The notes: generated from the letters alone by a model not told the origin. A DNA stretch of 64,000 nucleotides from Pseudomonas quebecensis (GCF_026410085.1 NZ_CP112866.1:496001-560000), one strand, 5' to 3'; counted from the stretch's first letter, positions 26,848 through 36,656 are shown. Translations and numbers: made by a program.

Positions 26848-28071
26848 GCGGTTCAACCATTCCAGCATGCCCCGCCCAGCTGCTCGACCACTGGCAAAGC
26901 ACCCCGTCAGCAAATACCCGCCGGTCGGCGCTTCCCAATCCAGCATCTCGCCCGCACAAAACACCCCCGGCAATTGCTTGAGCATCAAGCGCTCATCCAA
27001 CGCTTCAAAGGGCACGCCGCCTGCGGTGCTGATGGCTTCATCCATTGGCCGGGTTTTCACCAGCGTCAGGGGTAACGCCTTGATATCCACCGCCAATTGC
27101 GCGGGATCCTGGAAGTGATCGGCTGGCGTCAACTCGCGCAGCAGCGCGGCTTTCACCCCATCCAACCCCAACTGGCTGTGCAAATGCTTGCTTATCGAGC
27201 GCGAGCCACGCGGCTTGGTCAGGGCGGCCTGGACCTTATCCAGCGGTTTGCTCGGCAGCAAATCGATATGCACGGTGGCCGCGCCGTCGCGGTTGATCGC
27301 TTCCCGAATCGGCGCCGACAACGCATAGATCAAGCTGCCCTCGATACCAGTGGCGGTGATCACGCATTCGCCCAGCCGCGGTTTGTCGTCCCCCAAGCCG
27401 ATGGCGACGTTTTTCAACGGCGCGCCGGCGAATTTGCTGACCATCAAATCGCTCCAGGCCGACACCTCGAAACCACAGTTGCTCGGTTGCAGGCGGACGT
27501 AGGGCACGCCTTTGTCTTCCAGCAGCTTGAGCCAGGCGCCGTCGGAACCCAGGCGCGACCAACTGCCGCCGCCCAGGGCCAACAGCACGGCCTCGCTGCG
27601 GACAACTGTTTCGCCGTCCGGGCTGTGGATAAGTAAATCGCCCTCGGCATTCCAGCCCACCCAGCGATGGCGGGTGTGGATAACCACGCCTTGGTCGCGC
27701 AGGCGCTTGAGCCAGGCACGTAAGAGCGGGGCGGCTTTCAAGTCGGTAGGAAATACGCGGCCGGAGGTGCCGACAAAAGTTTGAATACCCAGGCCATGAA
27801 TCCACTCGCACAACGCTTGGGCACCAAACTCACGCAGCAAGGGCGCCATTTGCGCGGCGCGCTCGGCGTAGCGGGCCACAAAGGCCGGGTACGCCTCGGA
27901 ATGGGTGATGTTCATACCGCCTACGCCCGCCAGCAGGAACTTGCGCCCCACCGAGGGCATGCCGTCGTAGAGGTCCACATGCACCCCGGCCAGGCTCAAG
28001 ACTTCGGCGGCCATCAGCCCGGCTGGGCCGCCGCCGATGATGGTTGCGTGTCGAGAGGAAATGTCGGGCAT
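26845..28071 (-). CDS. NAD(P)/FAD-dependent oxidoreductase, HI0933/YhiN family
   Basis: 408 residues. N-terminal dinucleotide fold ([18 protein letters not shown]) followed by [18 protein letters not shown], which is diagnostic of the HI0933 flavoprotein family, and a C-terminal FAD motif [17 protein letters not shown] with [20 protein letters not shown]. An uncharacterised cytosolic flavoenzyme. Its stop codon lies inside the adjacent inverted-repeat element, so the last codons may have been altered by insertion. Confidence 0.9.
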   Translation of the reverse strand: MPDISSRHATIIGGGPAGLMAAEVLSLAGVHVDLYDGMPSVGRKFLLAGVGGMNITHSEAYPAFVARYAERAAQMAPLLREFGAQALCEWIHGLGIQTFVGTSGRVFPTDLKAAPLLRAWLKRLRDQGVVIHTRHRWVGWNAEGDLLIHSPDGETVVRSEAVLLALGGGSWSRLGSDGAWLKLLEDKGVPYVRLQPSNCGFEVSAWSDLMVSKFAGAPLKNVAIGLGDDKPRLGECVITATGIEGSLIYALSAPIREAINRDGAATVHIDLLPSKPLDKVQAALTKPRGSRSISKHLHSQLGLDGVKAALLRELTPADHFQDPAQLAVDIKALPLTLVKTRPMDEAISTAGGVPFEALDERLMLKQLPGVFCAGEMLDWEAPTGGYLLTGCFASGRAAGRGMLEWLNR

Positions 28072-28242
28072 GGGCAGGGCTACGATCGCGAAAACAAGCT
28101 GAGCATTCTACCTGAGGAGTGCGACGCTGCCTGATCAAAAAATGTACAGCTTCCTACAGGCTATGCAGAGACTGGCTCTCAGCCGCTTACGCTCAAGTTA
28201 TCCACAGGCCGTTCCACAGCCATTGTGGGTAACGCTCACAAA

Positions 28243-29163
28243 TCAATGACAACCTGATGACGTCCACACCCGCTGCGCGCTGTGGTGCAGGATGCCGTGG
28301 CGGCGGGCCAGGGCCGTGCGGTCTTTGCTGTAGCCGCCGCCGATCACGCCCATCACCGGAATGTCGCGGCCCAGACAGTGACGCATCACGCGTTCATCGC
28401 GGTCGGCCAGGCCTTGGTCTGTCAGCTTGAGGTAACCGAGGGCGTCATCCTTATGCACATCTACGCCGGCGTCGTACAGCACCAGGTCGGGCTGATACAG
28501 CGGCAACAGGTAGTTGAGGGCGTCATCGACCACTTTGAGATAGTCGGCATCGCCCATGCCCATGGGCAGTGGGATGTCCCAGTCGCTGTGGGCCTTGCGC
28601 GCGGGGAAGTTTTTTTCGCAGTGCAGCGACACGGTGATCGCTTCCGGGGTGTCGTGCAGGATGCGCGCAGTGCCGTCGCCCTGGTGCACGTCGCAATCGA
28701 AGATCAGCACGCGGTCGACCCGGCCGCTTTCCAGCAGGTAACGGCTGATTACCGCCAGGTCATTGAAAATGCAAAAGCCTGCCGGGTAATCGTAATGGGC
28801 ATGGTGGGTGCCGCCCGCCAGATGGCAGGCCAGGCCGTGCTCCAACGCTTGCTCGGCGGCCAGGATCGAACCGCCCACCGCTCGCACCGTGCGCCGGGCC
28901 AGGGCTTCGCTCCAGGGCAGGCCGAGGCGCCGTTGGTCTTCGCGGGACAACTCGCCGCTCATGTAGCGTTCGATATACCCAGGTTCATGGGCCAGGGCCA
29001 GAATCTGCGGCGGGCACAATGACGGGCGCAGCAGTTGGCTGTCCTTGGTCAGGCCGCTGGCCACCAGGTGGTCACGCAGCAGGCGGAATTTGTCCATCGG
29101 GAACCGGTGGTCCGCCGGGAACTCCGGGCTGTAGTCATCGTGGTAGATCAGTGGCAATGGCAT
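28243..29163 (-). CDS. Histone deacetylase-like zinc amidohydrolase
   Basis: 306 residues from MPLPLIYHDDYSP. Arginase/deacetylase fold with GGTHHAHYDYPAGFCIFND (catalytic His pair), the zinc ligands in DCDVHQGDGTA and DAGVDVHKDDALG, and the GGGYSKD loop near the end. Bacterial members hydrolyse acetylpolyamines or other amides; the substrate cannot be read from sequence. The longer in-frame start is rejected because conservation begins at MPLPLIYH. Confidence 0.9.
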   Translation of the reverse strand: MPLPLIYHDDYSPEFPADHRFPMDKFRLLRDHLVASGLTKDSQLLRPSLCPPQILALAHEPGYIERYMSGELSREDQRRLGLPWSEALARRTVRAVGGSILAAEQALEHGLACHLAGGTHHAHYDYPAGFCIFNDLAVISRYLLESGRVDRVLIFDCDVHQGDGTARILHDTPEAITVSLHCEKNFPARKAHSDWDIPLPMGMGDADYLKVVDDALNYLLPLYQPDLVLYDAGVDVHKDDALGYLKLTDQGLADRDERVMRHCLGRDIPVMGVIGGGYSKDRTALARRHGILHHSAQRVWTSSGCH

Positions 29164-29238
29164 GGAATTTTCTGACGGGAATCTGCGACTGATCTTAACA
29201 GCGCTGTACACTCACGCACATGGCAAGGGAGGGGCCCC

Positions 29239-29808
29239 ATGGAGCCGATACTGGAATTGGAAAGCGCGCGGCTGGTGCTGCGCCAGTGGCGCGACAAAGA
29301 CCTCAAGGCATTTGCGAGCATGTGCGACGACCCTCAGGTGATGCGCTATTTCCCGGCCCGGCTGAGCCACCTGGAAAGCGCCGCCTTGATCGGGCGCATC
29401 CGTGGCCATTTCGCCGAATACGGCTTCGGTTTCTGGGCCTTGCAGCGCAAGGACAGCGGCGAATTCATCGGCTTCACCGGGTTGCAGAACGTCAGCTTTG
29501 AAACCGGCTTCACCCCGGCGGTGGAAATTGGCTGGCGCCTGGCGCGCGAGCATTGGGGCCTGGGGTACGCCAGTGAGGCCGCCTGGGCCGCCTTGCGTTG
29601 TGGTTTCGACCGCTTGCAGCTGGATGAAATCGTTGCCTTCACCACCGAAGCCAATCTGCCTTCACAAAAAGTCATGCAGGCCATCGGTATGCATTACGAT
29701 CCGCAGGCCGATTTTGAACACCCCAAAGTCGCAGCCGACGACCCGCTGCGTCATCATGTTTTGTACCGCATCACCCGCGCCCAATGGTTGGACACGCTGC
29801 ACGGATAA
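29239..29808 (+). CDS. GNAT family N-acetyltransferase (RimJ/RimL type)
   Basis: 189 residues, Acetyltransf_3-like. N-terminal LESARLVLRQWRDKDLKAFA, then AVEIGWRLAREHWGLGYASEA with the acetyl-CoA pyrophosphate-binding loop, and ANLPSQKVMQAIGMHYD. These match the RimJ/RimL group that acetylates N-terminal or small-molecule amines. Followed after 38 bp by tesB. Start ATG is preceded by GGGAGGGG. Confidence 0.88.
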   Translation: MEPILELESARLVLRQWRDKDLKAFASMCDDPQVMRYFPARLSHLESAALIGRIRGHFAEYGFGFWALQRKDSGEFIGFTGLQNVSFETGFTPAVEIGWRLAREHWGLGYASEAAWAALRCGFDRLQLDEIVAFTTEANLPSQKVMQAIGMHYDPQADFEHPKVAADDPLRHHVLYRITRAQWLDTLHG

Positions 29809-29846
29809 GCAGCCCGGAATGCCCTATCGTTTTTAGGAGTTGCTCT

Positions 29847-30716
29847 ATGAGCCAAGTATTGGAAGATCTGGTGGACCTGCTGACCCTGGAGCCGATCGAG
29901 GAAAACCTCTTTCGCGGCCGCAGCCAGGACCTGGGTTTTCGCCAGTTGTTCGGTGGCCAGGTGCTCGGGCAGTCGTTGTCGGCGGCCAGCCAGACCGTCG
30001 AAGAAGCGCGGCATGTGCATTCCCTGCACGGTTACTTTCTGCGCCCCGGCGATGCGGCGCTGCCGGTGGTGTACTCGGTGGACCGCGTGCGCGACGGCGG
30101 CAGCTTCAGCACGCGCCGGGTCACGGCGATCCAGAAGGGCCAGCCGATTTTTACCTGCAGCGCCTCGTTCCAATACGACGAAGTCGGCTTTGAGCACCAG
30201 ACCACCATGCCGGTGGTGGTCGGCCCGGAGAATCTGCCGTCGGAGCTGGAGCTGACGCGCCAGCGCGCGCACCTGATCCCCGAACCCATGCGCGACAAGC
30301 TGCTGTGCGCCAAACCGATCGAAGTGCGCCCGGTCACCGAAAAAGACCCGTACAACCCCCAGCCGTCCGACCCGGTCAAGTACGTGTGGTTTCGTGCCGA
30401 CGGCGCCCTGGCCGATGCGCCGGCGCTGCATAAATACCTGCTGGCCTACGCCTCGGACTTCGGCCTGCTGACCACCTCGTTGCTGCCCCATGGCAAGACC
30501 GTATGGCAGAAAGACATGCAGGTCGCCAGCCTCGACCACGCACTGTGGTTCCACGCCGACCTGCGCGCCGACGATTGGCTGCTCTACGCCATGGACAGCC
30601 CGTGGGCCGGCAACTCTCGGGGGTTCTCCCGTGGCAGCGTGTACAACCGCGCCGGGCAACTGGTGGCGTCGGTGACCCAGGAAGGCCTGATCCGCCATCG
30701 CAAGGATTGGGCATGA
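29847..30716 (+). CDS. tesB: Acyl-CoA thioesterase II
   Basis: 289 residues from MSQVLEDLVDLLTL with a TAGGAG ribosome site. Double hot-dog thioesterase: repeat 1 contains RQLFGGQVLGQSLSAASQTV and SLHGYFLRPGD, repeat 2 contains ASLDHALWFHADLRADDWL and SRGSVYNRAGQLVASVTQEG with the expected Asp/Ser/Gln catalytic set. It hydrolyses medium- and long-chain acyl-CoA. Its TGA overlaps the ATG of the next gene. Confidence 0.95.
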   Translation: MSQVLEDLVDLLTLEPIEENLFRGRSQDLGFRQLFGGQVLGQSLSAASQTVEEARHVHSLHGYFLRPGDAALPVVYSVDRVRDGGSFSTRRVTAIQKGQPIFTCSASFQYDEVGFEHQTTMPVVVGPENLPSELELTRQRAHLIPEPMRDKLLCAKPIEVRPVTEKDPYNPQPSDPVKYVWFRADGALADAPALHKYLLAYASDFGLLTTSLLPHGKTVWQKDMQVASLDHALWFHADLRADDWLLYAMDSPWAGNSRGFSRGSVYNRAGQLVASVTQEGLIRHRKDWA

Positions 30717-31312
30717 GCCTGGCGGACGTTAAGCACTGGGTGTTCGACATGGATGGCACCCTGACGGTGGCCGTGCATGATTTTGCGGCGATCCGCGTGG
30801 CGCTGGAGATCCCGCCCGAAGACGATATTCTCACCCACCTGGCGGCACTGCCCGCCGAGGTGGCGGCGGCCAAGCATGCCTGGTTGCTGGAGCACGAGCG
30901 TGAACTGGCGCTGGGCTCGGTGGCGGCCGACGGTGCGGTGGAACTGGTGCGCGAGTTGTCCGCACGCGGGTATCGCCTGGGCATCCTGACCCGCAACGCG
31001 CGGGAGCTGGCCCATGTCACGTTGCAGGCCATCGGCCTGGCCGACTGCTTCGCCGTGGAAGACGTGCTGGGCCGCGAAGACGCGCCGCCCAAGCCGCAAC
31101 CGGGTGGTTTGTTGAAATTGGCGGCGGCGTGGCAGGTATCGCCCGATGAAATGGTGATGGTCGGAGATTACCGCTTCGACCTCGATTGCGGCCGTGCGGC
31201 GGGAACCCGGACCGTGCTGGTGAACCTGCCGGAGAACCCGTGGCCCGAGTTGGCGGACTGGCATGCCGCAGACTGCGCGGCACTGCACCGGATGATCCAG
31301 CCCAGGCAATGA
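30713..31312 (+). CDS. HAD-IA family phosphatase
   Basis: 199 residues from MSLADVKHWVFDMDG. Motif I is DMDGTLT, motif II LTRNA, the motif III lysine is in PPKPQPG and motif IV is GDYRFDLDCG, so catalysis should be intact. The cap is a small helical one between motifs I and II. Resembles phosphoglycolate-phosphatase-like enzymes, but the substrate is not evident. ATGA overlap with tesB implies translational coupling. Confidence 0.9.
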   Translation: MSLADVKHWVFDMDGTLTVAVHDFAAIRVALEIPPEDDILTHLAALPAEVAAAKHAWLLEHERELALGSVAADGAVELVRELSARGYRLGILTRNARELAHVTLQAIGLADCFAVEDVLGREDAPPKPQPGGLLKLAAAWQVSPDEMVMVGDYRFDLDCGRAAGTRTVLVNLPENPWPELADWHAADCAALHRMIQPRQ

Positions 31313-31319
31313 CTATCAA

Positions 31320-31430
31320 AGGTGGGAGGGGCGGTGTGACGGTTCGACTTACCCGATGACGGTGAGTCAGCAACAGCTGGGTGACTGACCCACCGCTATC
31401 GGGGCACGGGTATCTACCTATCTTCAGTGA
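31320..31430. repeat. Degenerate REPIN
   Basis: Starts AAGGTGGGAGGGGCGGTGTG and reaches CACCGCTATCGGGGCACGGG, keeping the spacer motifs CAGTCA-like and ACCGCTATCG of the intact REPINs but with damaged arms. Confidence 0.5.
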
Positions 31431-31459
31431 AAACATCACGTCAGTACATGAAGCTCTTG

Positions 31460-31591
31460 TGGTGAGCGGGCTTGCCCCGCGCTGGGCTGCGAAGCGGCCC
31501 CAAACTCGGGCACCTCGGAGTGTCAGTTGAAACCACATCGCCTGGAATGGGGCTGCTTCGCAGCCCAGCGCGGGGCAAGCCCGCTCACCAC
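31460..31591. repeat. Long inverted repeat (GAGCGGGCTTGCCCCGCGC type)
   Basis: Arms 31460-31502 and 31550-31591 are complementary over about 42 bp (GTGGTGAGCGGGCTTGCCCC with GGGGCAAGCCCGCTCACCAC at the outer ends), spaced by 47 bp. A second REP class in the window. The 462-bp gap 31313-31774 contains only repeats and no supported gene. Confidence 0.8.
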
Positions 31592-31689
31592 AACAAGTCT
31601 AGGTCACCACAACAAGGCCAGGTCATCACAGCAAGCCAAGGTCACCACAACAAGCCCGGCTCACTACAAACAGCCGAGTTCACCACAGA
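31586..31689. repeat. 19-bp minisatellite
   Basis: CACCACAACAAG-based units begin at 31586, 31605, 31624, 31643, 31662 and (partial) 31681, with a variable 7-base tail such as TCTAGGT or GCCAGGT. The first unit is the outer end of the preceding inverted repeat arm, suggesting the array grew from it. Confidence 0.8.
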
Positions 31690-31774
31690 GTTATTTCAGC
31701 CTGTGAGGGTTGCGTGGATACCTATGGCTCTCGGGTGCTAGCCGCTTCCCACAGGTTGCGCCTGTTTTGTTCAG

Positions 31775-32755
31775 TTAAAGCTGGGGAAACAGTACTTTCT
31801 GGCCTTCGGGCGATCTGAGCATCCCATCGCCGTTATGCCCCACCCCTGGCACTTCCACCAGTTCCTGGCGCAGCTGCGGATGGCGTTGTTTGAGGTAGTC
31901 AAAATAGTTGTGCCCGCGAATCAGCCGATAGGCGCCCTGGGCCTCGGCCTCGCAGCCTTTATCCAGCGCGGGGTGGTTGGGGTTGGTGTCTTGTTGGCCG
32001 AGCAGATACGTGATGCTGCGTGACACGTAGGTTTGCTCAAGTTGCGCGGCGCTTTGGCCGTTGGCGTACGCCGGCAGTTTTTGCAGGCCGTACTTCCAGT
32101 CGTCGAAACCAGGGCAGGCCGCCGCGTCGAACGGCACGGGCCGTTGCGGGCTGAAGTAGGCGTAGGACGATGGATTGGCCACCACATAACGCAGGCGGAT
32201 GCCTTCGTGATGCAAGGTCGGATGATCGTCGCCGAGGAGGGCAAAGCGCTGTACCACCTGGCCACCGCCGGAATGACCGGCGACCACGATGTCCTTGAGT
32301 GCCGGGAACAACCGGCGATCGCCCAAATGCTGGATCAGTTGGTCCAGCGCGCTGAAGGAGCTGACGTGATCGGCCCCCACCGACGGCTCGCCGGCCATCC
32401 AGTCATTGCCTTGCCAGCGCAGCACCGTATTGTCCAAGTGATTGCGCTGCGCATCGGCCTCGTTGAGAAACTGCGGGGCGATCACCAGCGTCGTATCGGC
32501 CTGGCCCGCCTGTTCGGCGGCGGCTTCGGCGCTGTGCAGATAGGTCTGCGCGTTGCGCAGGCGACCGTGCACGACGATCAGCACGCGGGTGACATGTGGC
32601 AACGGCTGGCGCCAGTCCTGGCTTACACCAAGGCTTAAGGCACCGGTCTCCAGCTGGAAACGATCGGGGCTGACTACCTTGACCCCATGCTCGACGGCCC
32701 CGGCGGTAGAGCAGGCCAGCCACATACCCAGCAGCAATCCCGATCGTTTATTCAT
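31775..32755 (-). CDS. Secreted alpha/beta hydrolase
   Basis: 326 residues with a signal peptide ending about STAGAVEHG. Core contains RVLIVVHGRLRNAQTYL (oxyanion region), nucleophile elbow VAGHSGGGQ, a probable acid in YLLGQQDTNPNHP, and a catalytic His near VPGVGHNGDGML. Likely periplasmic esterase or lipase-like enzyme. Its ATG directly follows the stop of the upstream metallopeptidase gene with no gap, so the two are one unit. Confidence 0.85.
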   Translation of the reverse strand: MNKRSGLLLGMWLACSTAGAVEHGVKVVSPDRFQLETGALSLGVSQDWRQPLPHVTRVLIVVHGRLRNAQTYLHSAEAAAEQAGQADTTLVIAPQFLNEADAQRNHLDNTVLRWQGNDWMAGEPSVGADHVSSFSALDQLIQHLGDRRLFPALKDIVVAGHSGGGQVVQRFALLGDDHPTLHHEGIRLRYVVANPSSYAYFSPQRPVPFDAAACPGFDDWKYGLQKLPAYANGQSAAQLEQTYVSRSITYLLGQQDTNPNHPALDKGCEAEAQGAYRLIRGHNYFDYLKQRHPQLRQELVEVPGVGHNGDGMLRSPEGQKVLFPQL

Positions 32756-33640
32756 TTAAAGGCTCTTGGCGTTAAAGGTGTCGCACTGGCTGATCTGGCC
32801 TTGGGCGAAGCCGGTCTTGAACCAGCGCACCCGCTGCGCGGAGGTGCCATGGGTGAACGAGTCCGGCACCACGCGGCCCTGGCCTTGCTGTTGCAAACGG
32901 TCATCGCCGATGGCGTTGGCCGCATTCAGGGCCTCTTCGATGTCGCCCGGTTCCAGCCAGTTCAAGCGTTTTTGTGCGCGGTTGGCCCACACGCCGGCAA
33001 AACAGTCGGCCTGCAGTTCCTGGCGCACCAGCAGGCCGCCATCGCCCTGCATCTGCATGCCTTGCTGGCGTGCGTCCTGGATCTTCGCCGAGATGCGGAG
33101 CAATGTCTGCACGTGGTGCCCGACTTCGTGGGCGATCACATAGGCCTGGGCGAAATCGCCGGCGGCCTGGAAGCGTTGGGACATTTCCCGGAAGAAGTCC
33201 AGGTCCAGGTACACCTGCTGGTCGGCCGGGCAATAAAACGGACCGCTCGCCGATGTGGCGCCACCGCAGGCGGAATTGACCCGGCCACGGAACAGAATCA
33301 GCTTGGGGTTCTGGTAGGTCTTGCCGTTTTCCTTGAACACCTGGCCCCAGGTGTCCTCGGTGTCGCCCAGCACCGCGCGGACGAAATCGGCCTGCTCATC
33401 GTTGGCCGGCGGTGCCTGACGCGGCTGGGTGCTGACCGACGGTGCCTGCTCCATCTGACCGGTCAACTGGCCGAGAATCTGCATCGGGTCCTGGCCGGTC
33501 AACCAGCCGATACCGACGATCAGCACAATCGCCGTGAGGCTCAGGCCCTTGCCGCCGCCGAAGCGCATCCCGCCGCCGCCACCACTGTCATCGCGGGCAT
33601 CCACCACGTTGTCGCTGCGTCGGCCTTTTTTCCATAGCAT
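32756..33640 (-). CDS. YpfJ family zinc metallopeptidase
   Basis: 294 residues from MLWKKGRRSDNVVD. Short cytoplasmic tail with Gly run, one membrane anchor (LSLTAIVLIVGIGWLTG), then a periplasmic domain with the zinc motif HEVGHH in YVIAHEVGHHVQ. GPFYCPADQQVYLDLDFFRE, LQADCFAGVWAN and DSFTHGTSAQRVRWFKTGF are characteristic of YpfJ/neutral zinc metallopeptidases. Natural substrate unknown. Confidence 0.93.
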   Translation of the reverse strand: MLWKKGRRSDNVVDARDDSGGGGGMRFGGGKGLSLTAIVLIVGIGWLTGQDPMQILGQLTGQMEQAPSVSTQPRQAPPANDEQADFVRAVLGDTEDTWGQVFKENGKTYQNPKLILFRGRVNSACGGATSASGPFYCPADQQVYLDLDFFREMSQRFQAAGDFAQAYVIAHEVGHHVQTLLRISAKIQDARQQGMQMQGDGGLLVRQELQADCFAGVWANRAQKRLNWLEPGDIEEALNAANAIGDDRLQQQGQGRVVPDSFTHGTSAQRVRWFKTGFAQGQISQCDTFNAKSL

Positions 33641-33693
33641 GGGGCAATCCTCTTGATGAACGGTCCTACAAAATATTGAGATGAGTATGGCCG

Positions 33694-34110
33694 TTAATCG
33701 CGGCAATACCCTTCGCCGGTCACCACAACCAGGCAGTCTTTCTTGTCCGCCAGCCACTTGAGACCGGTTGCCGCGCCATCACCGGCGCGCAGCAACTGCG
33801 GACCGTCCGGGCGGTTGAAGGCGATCCCGTCTTCGGCCGCTTCACCCTTGAAGGTGCCGCTGTCATCGGCGTCGAGGCCGTACTGCATGGTAAGAAGATA
33901 GTGACCGCGGCCAATGCTGTCGTCCTTGGCGATGGTCAGGTGCAGGCCTTCGACGCCGACCCACTTGCCGACCCATTTATCGGTCGGTGGAGTCTGCGGT
34001 ACCAGCGTGGCTTGCACCGACGCGGGCGCGGGTTTGGGCGCTTGCCTGGCCTCCTGGTTGCAGGCGGCGAGCAAGGCGAGGGTGGAAAGAATAAAGAAGG
34101 TTTTTTTCAT
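33694..34110 (-). CDS. Hypothetical lipoprotein
   Basis: 138 residues from MKKTFFILSTLAL with lipobox LAAC, so a lipid-modified envelope protein. A Pro/Ala linker leads to a beta-rich domain (DKWVGKWVGVEGLHLTIAKD, HYLLTMQYGLDADDSGTFKG) resembling small lipocalin-like or META-like folds; this is only a fold impression. It lies 53 bp upstream of ypfJ on the same strand. Function unknown. Confidence 0.82.
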   Translation of the reverse strand: MKKTFFILSTLALLAACNQEARQAPKPAPASVQATLVPQTPPTDKWVGKWVGVEGLHLTIAKDDSIGRGHYLLTMQYGLDADDSGTFKGEAAEDGIAFNRPDGPQLLRAGDGAATGLKWLADKKDCLVVVTGEGYCRD

Positions 34111-34308
34111 AGCGGCAAGGCCTTGATTAAAAAATGTGCAGCTGGAAGGCAACGTGCAGGGTTGGACTCGATTCCCATGATTTAGTGCGCTGTTCGCCCG
34201 GTGTTTGGTTATGCTCTTGGGGCAGGCTGCGGCCCGCCTGCTAGATTACCGGGTTGAGCGCGGCCTCGTTCAGTGCTCAGCGTTAAGCCCGCCACGCAAG
34301 AGAATTCC

Positions 34309-35187
34309 ATGACTGTCAGTACCCCGCTTTCCGGCGTCAACCATCCGTTCAAAGGCATCCTGCTGATTGTGGTGGCGACCTTTCTGTTTTCCAGCCACGA
34401 CGCGTTGTCCAAATACCTGGCCGGGTTCTATCCGATCGTGATGGTGGTGTGGGCACGGTACGTGGTGCATACCGTGCTGATGGCCGGGATCTTCCTGCCG
34501 CAATCGGGTTTGCGCGTGCTGCGCAGTAAGCGACCGGGGATGCAGGTGGTGCGGGCCTTGTGCCTGTTGGGCACCAGTCTGTTCTTTACCACCGCGCTGC
34601 ATTACATCCCGCTGGCAGAGGCCACGGCGGTGAACTTCCTTGCACCGATCCTGGTGACTGCGCTGTCGGTGCCGCTGCTGGGTGAGCATGTGACACGTGG
34701 CCAGTGGCTGGCGGTGATCTGCGGGTTTATCGGCGTGCTGGTGATCATCCACCCAGGCGGTGAACTGTTCACGCCGGCGGTGCTGCTGCCGTTGTGTTCA
34801 GCGATGTTCTTCTGCTTTTACCAACTGCTGACGCGCATCCTCAGCCAGTACGACACCCCCACCACCAGCAACTTTTTTGCCGGGTTGTGCAATACCCTGG
34901 TGATGAGTGCGCTGGTGCCGTTCTTCTGGCAGGTGCCGACCCTGTGGCACGGCGTGATGATGCTGGCCCTGGGCACCTGTGGCATGACGGCGCACTTGAT
35001 GCTGACCCAGGCGTTCCGCTTTGCGGCGCCTGCCTTGCTGGCGCCGTTCGGCTATTGCCAGATCGTGTTCGCGGGGTTGCTGGGCTGGCTGGTGTTTGCC
35101 CATACCCCCGACATGACCACGGTGGTCGGCATCGGGGTGATCTGCATGAGCGGGTTGGCCGCCGCCTGGCAGCAGCGGCGGCGGTGA
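34309..35187 (+). CDS. EamA/DMT superfamily transporter
   Basis: 292 residues from MTVSTPLSGVNHPFKG, ten predicted membrane helices. First EamA repeat begins GILLIVVATFLFSSHDALSK with YIPLAEATAVNFLAPILVT, second ends APFGYCQIVFAGLLGWLVFA. Probable exporter of small metabolites; substrate unknown. Its stop is 1 bp from the convergent MFS gene stop. Confidence 0.88.
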   Translation: MTVSTPLSGVNHPFKGILLIVVATFLFSSHDALSKYLAGFYPIVMVVWARYVVHTVLMAGIFLPQSGLRVLRSKRPGMQVVRALCLLGTSLFFTTALHYIPLAEATAVNFLAPILVTALSVPLLGEHVTRGQWLAVICGFIGVLVIIHPGGELFTPAVLLPLCSAMFFCFYQLLTRILSQYDTPTTSNFFAGLCNTLVMSALVPFFWQVPTLWHGVMMLALGTCGMTAHLMLTQAFRFAAPALLAPFGYCQIVFAGLLGWLVFAHTPDMTTVVGIGVICMSGLAAAWQQRRR

Positions 35188-35188
35188 T

Positions 35189-36523
35189 TCATACCTCGAC
35201 GGTGGGAATCTTGCGCGGTGCCATGAAGTACATCCAAGTCAGCGCAATGAAGTACATCGCCGGGATCAGAGTGAACAATACGGTGTAGTTGTTGTGGGTC
35301 ACGGTCAGGATATGGCCGACGATCTGGGTCATGAACATGCCGCCGATGGCCGCGCACATGCCGCCGAAGCCGAATACCGTGCTCATCATGTGCTTGGGCG
35401 TGTAGTCCATCACCAGGCTCCAGATATTCGCGGTCCAGGCCTGGTGCGCACCGATGGCCAGGGAGATGGCGAACACCGCCACCCACAGCTGGCTGGAGCC
35501 GGCCGCCATGATCACGCCGACGATGCAGCAGGCGAACAGTAGCATCGACAGCAGCCGCGCCTTGATCGAGTTCATCCCTCGGCCGATCAGGAACGAAGAG
35601 AGAATCCCCCCACCCACGCTGCCGAAGTCGGCTGTCAGATAAATAATGATCAGTGGGATGCCCATCTGCGTCACGTTGATGCCCAGGTTGTATTGCTGGT
35701 TCAGGAACGGTGGCAGCCAGTACAGGTAGAACCAGAACACCGGCGCGGTCAGCGAATAGGCCAGGGCAAAGGCCCAGGTGCCGCGCATGCGCAGGATACG
35801 GGTGAAGGGCACGCGCGGTTGTTCCGGTTCGGCTTGTTGTTGTACGTAGTCCAATTCGGATTGTTTAACCGTCGGATGCTCTTCGGGGTTGTAGTACTTC
35901 AGGCCCCAGCACAGCAGCCAGATGCCGCCCAGCGCCGACATGCACAGGAACGCCGCCTGCCAGCCCCATACGTGCAGGATCAGCGGCAACAGCATCGGTG
36001 TCATCATCGCGCCGACGTTGGTGCCGGCATTGAAAATACCGGTGGCCACTGCGCGCTCGCCGGCGGGGAACCACAGGCGGGTGGTCTTGACGCAGGCCGG
36101 GTAGTTGGCGGCTTCGGTCAGGCCGAGGATAAAGCGGCAGACCATAAAGCCGACGGCCGAGGTGGCCAGGCCGTGGGCGCCGGTGGCCAGGCTCCACAGC
36201 AATACCGCGAAGAAGAACACGCGTTTCACGCCAACGCGGTCGATCAAGCGACCCTGCAGCACAAACCCGATGGCGTAGCCGACCTGGAACCAGAAGTTGA
36301 TGTTGGCGTAGTCCATCGCCGTCCAGCTCATTTCCTTGGCCAGGATCGGCTGCATCACCCCCAGGGCGGCGCGGTCGATGTAGTTCAGGGTGGTGGCGAA
36401 GAACACCAGGGCCAGCATGCCCCAGCGGGTTTTGCCCACGGCCAGGGCGCCGCGGATCTTGCTGCCGATGCCGGCGTGCGGCATGCCTGGGCGCTCGGCC
36501 AGGACGGAGTTTTGCAAAGGCAT
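35189..36523 (-). CDS. MFS transporter, probable quinate/shikimate-type substrate
   Basis: 444 residues, twelve predicted helices, anion:cation symporter (ACS)-like. Signature loop GRLIDRVGVKRVFFFAV between helices 2 and 3, and RFILGLTEAANYPACVKTTR and PAGERAVATGIFNAGTNVGA typical of organic-acid importers such as glucarate, galactonate and hydroxybenzoate carriers. Divergent from quiC and sharing its PcaR-like box, so uptake of quinate, shikimate or dehydroshikimate is likely by context. Confidence 0.85.
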   Translation of the reverse strand: MPLQNSVLAERPGMPHAGIGSKIRGALAVGKTRWGMLALVFFATTLNYIDRAALGVMQPILAKEMSWTAMDYANINFWFQVGYAIGFVLQGRLIDRVGVKRVFFFAVLLWSLATGAHGLATSAVGFMVCRFILGLTEAANYPACVKTTRLWFPAGERAVATGIFNAGTNVGAMMTPMLLPLILHVWGWQAAFLCMSALGGIWLLCWGLKYYNPEEHPTVKQSELDYVQQQAEPEQPRVPFTRILRMRGTWAFALAYSLTAPVFWFYLYWLPPFLNQQYNLGINVTQMGIPLIIIYLTADFGSVGGGILSSFLIGRGMNSIKARLLSMLLFACCIVGVIMAAGSSQLWVAVFAISLAIGAHQAWTANIWSLVMDYTPKHMMSTVFGFGGMCAAIGGMFMTQIVGHILTVTHNNYTVLFTLIPAMYFIALTWMYFMAPRKIPTVEV

Positions 36524-36641
36524 GAGGTCGTACCCGTTTTTTGAAATTTTTATGGTGTGTTCTGGGTCTTTTGTGAACGTTTGTTGCGTGATCGATGGTG
36601 CGCAGCGCCTAAAAAATCGTCAATTCGCTGCACGGCATAGT

Positions 36642-36656
36642 GTTCGATAATCGCCC
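36642..36656. promoter_or_regulatory. PcaR-like operator in the quiC/MFS divergent region
   Basis: GTTCGATAATCGCCC, 89 bp before the quiC ATG. From memory the PcaR box of P. putida pcaI is GTTCGATAATCGCAC, one base different. It sits in a conserved context CGGCATAGTGTTCGATAATCG that recurs at 40831-40853 ahead of aroQ. Confidence 0.6.
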
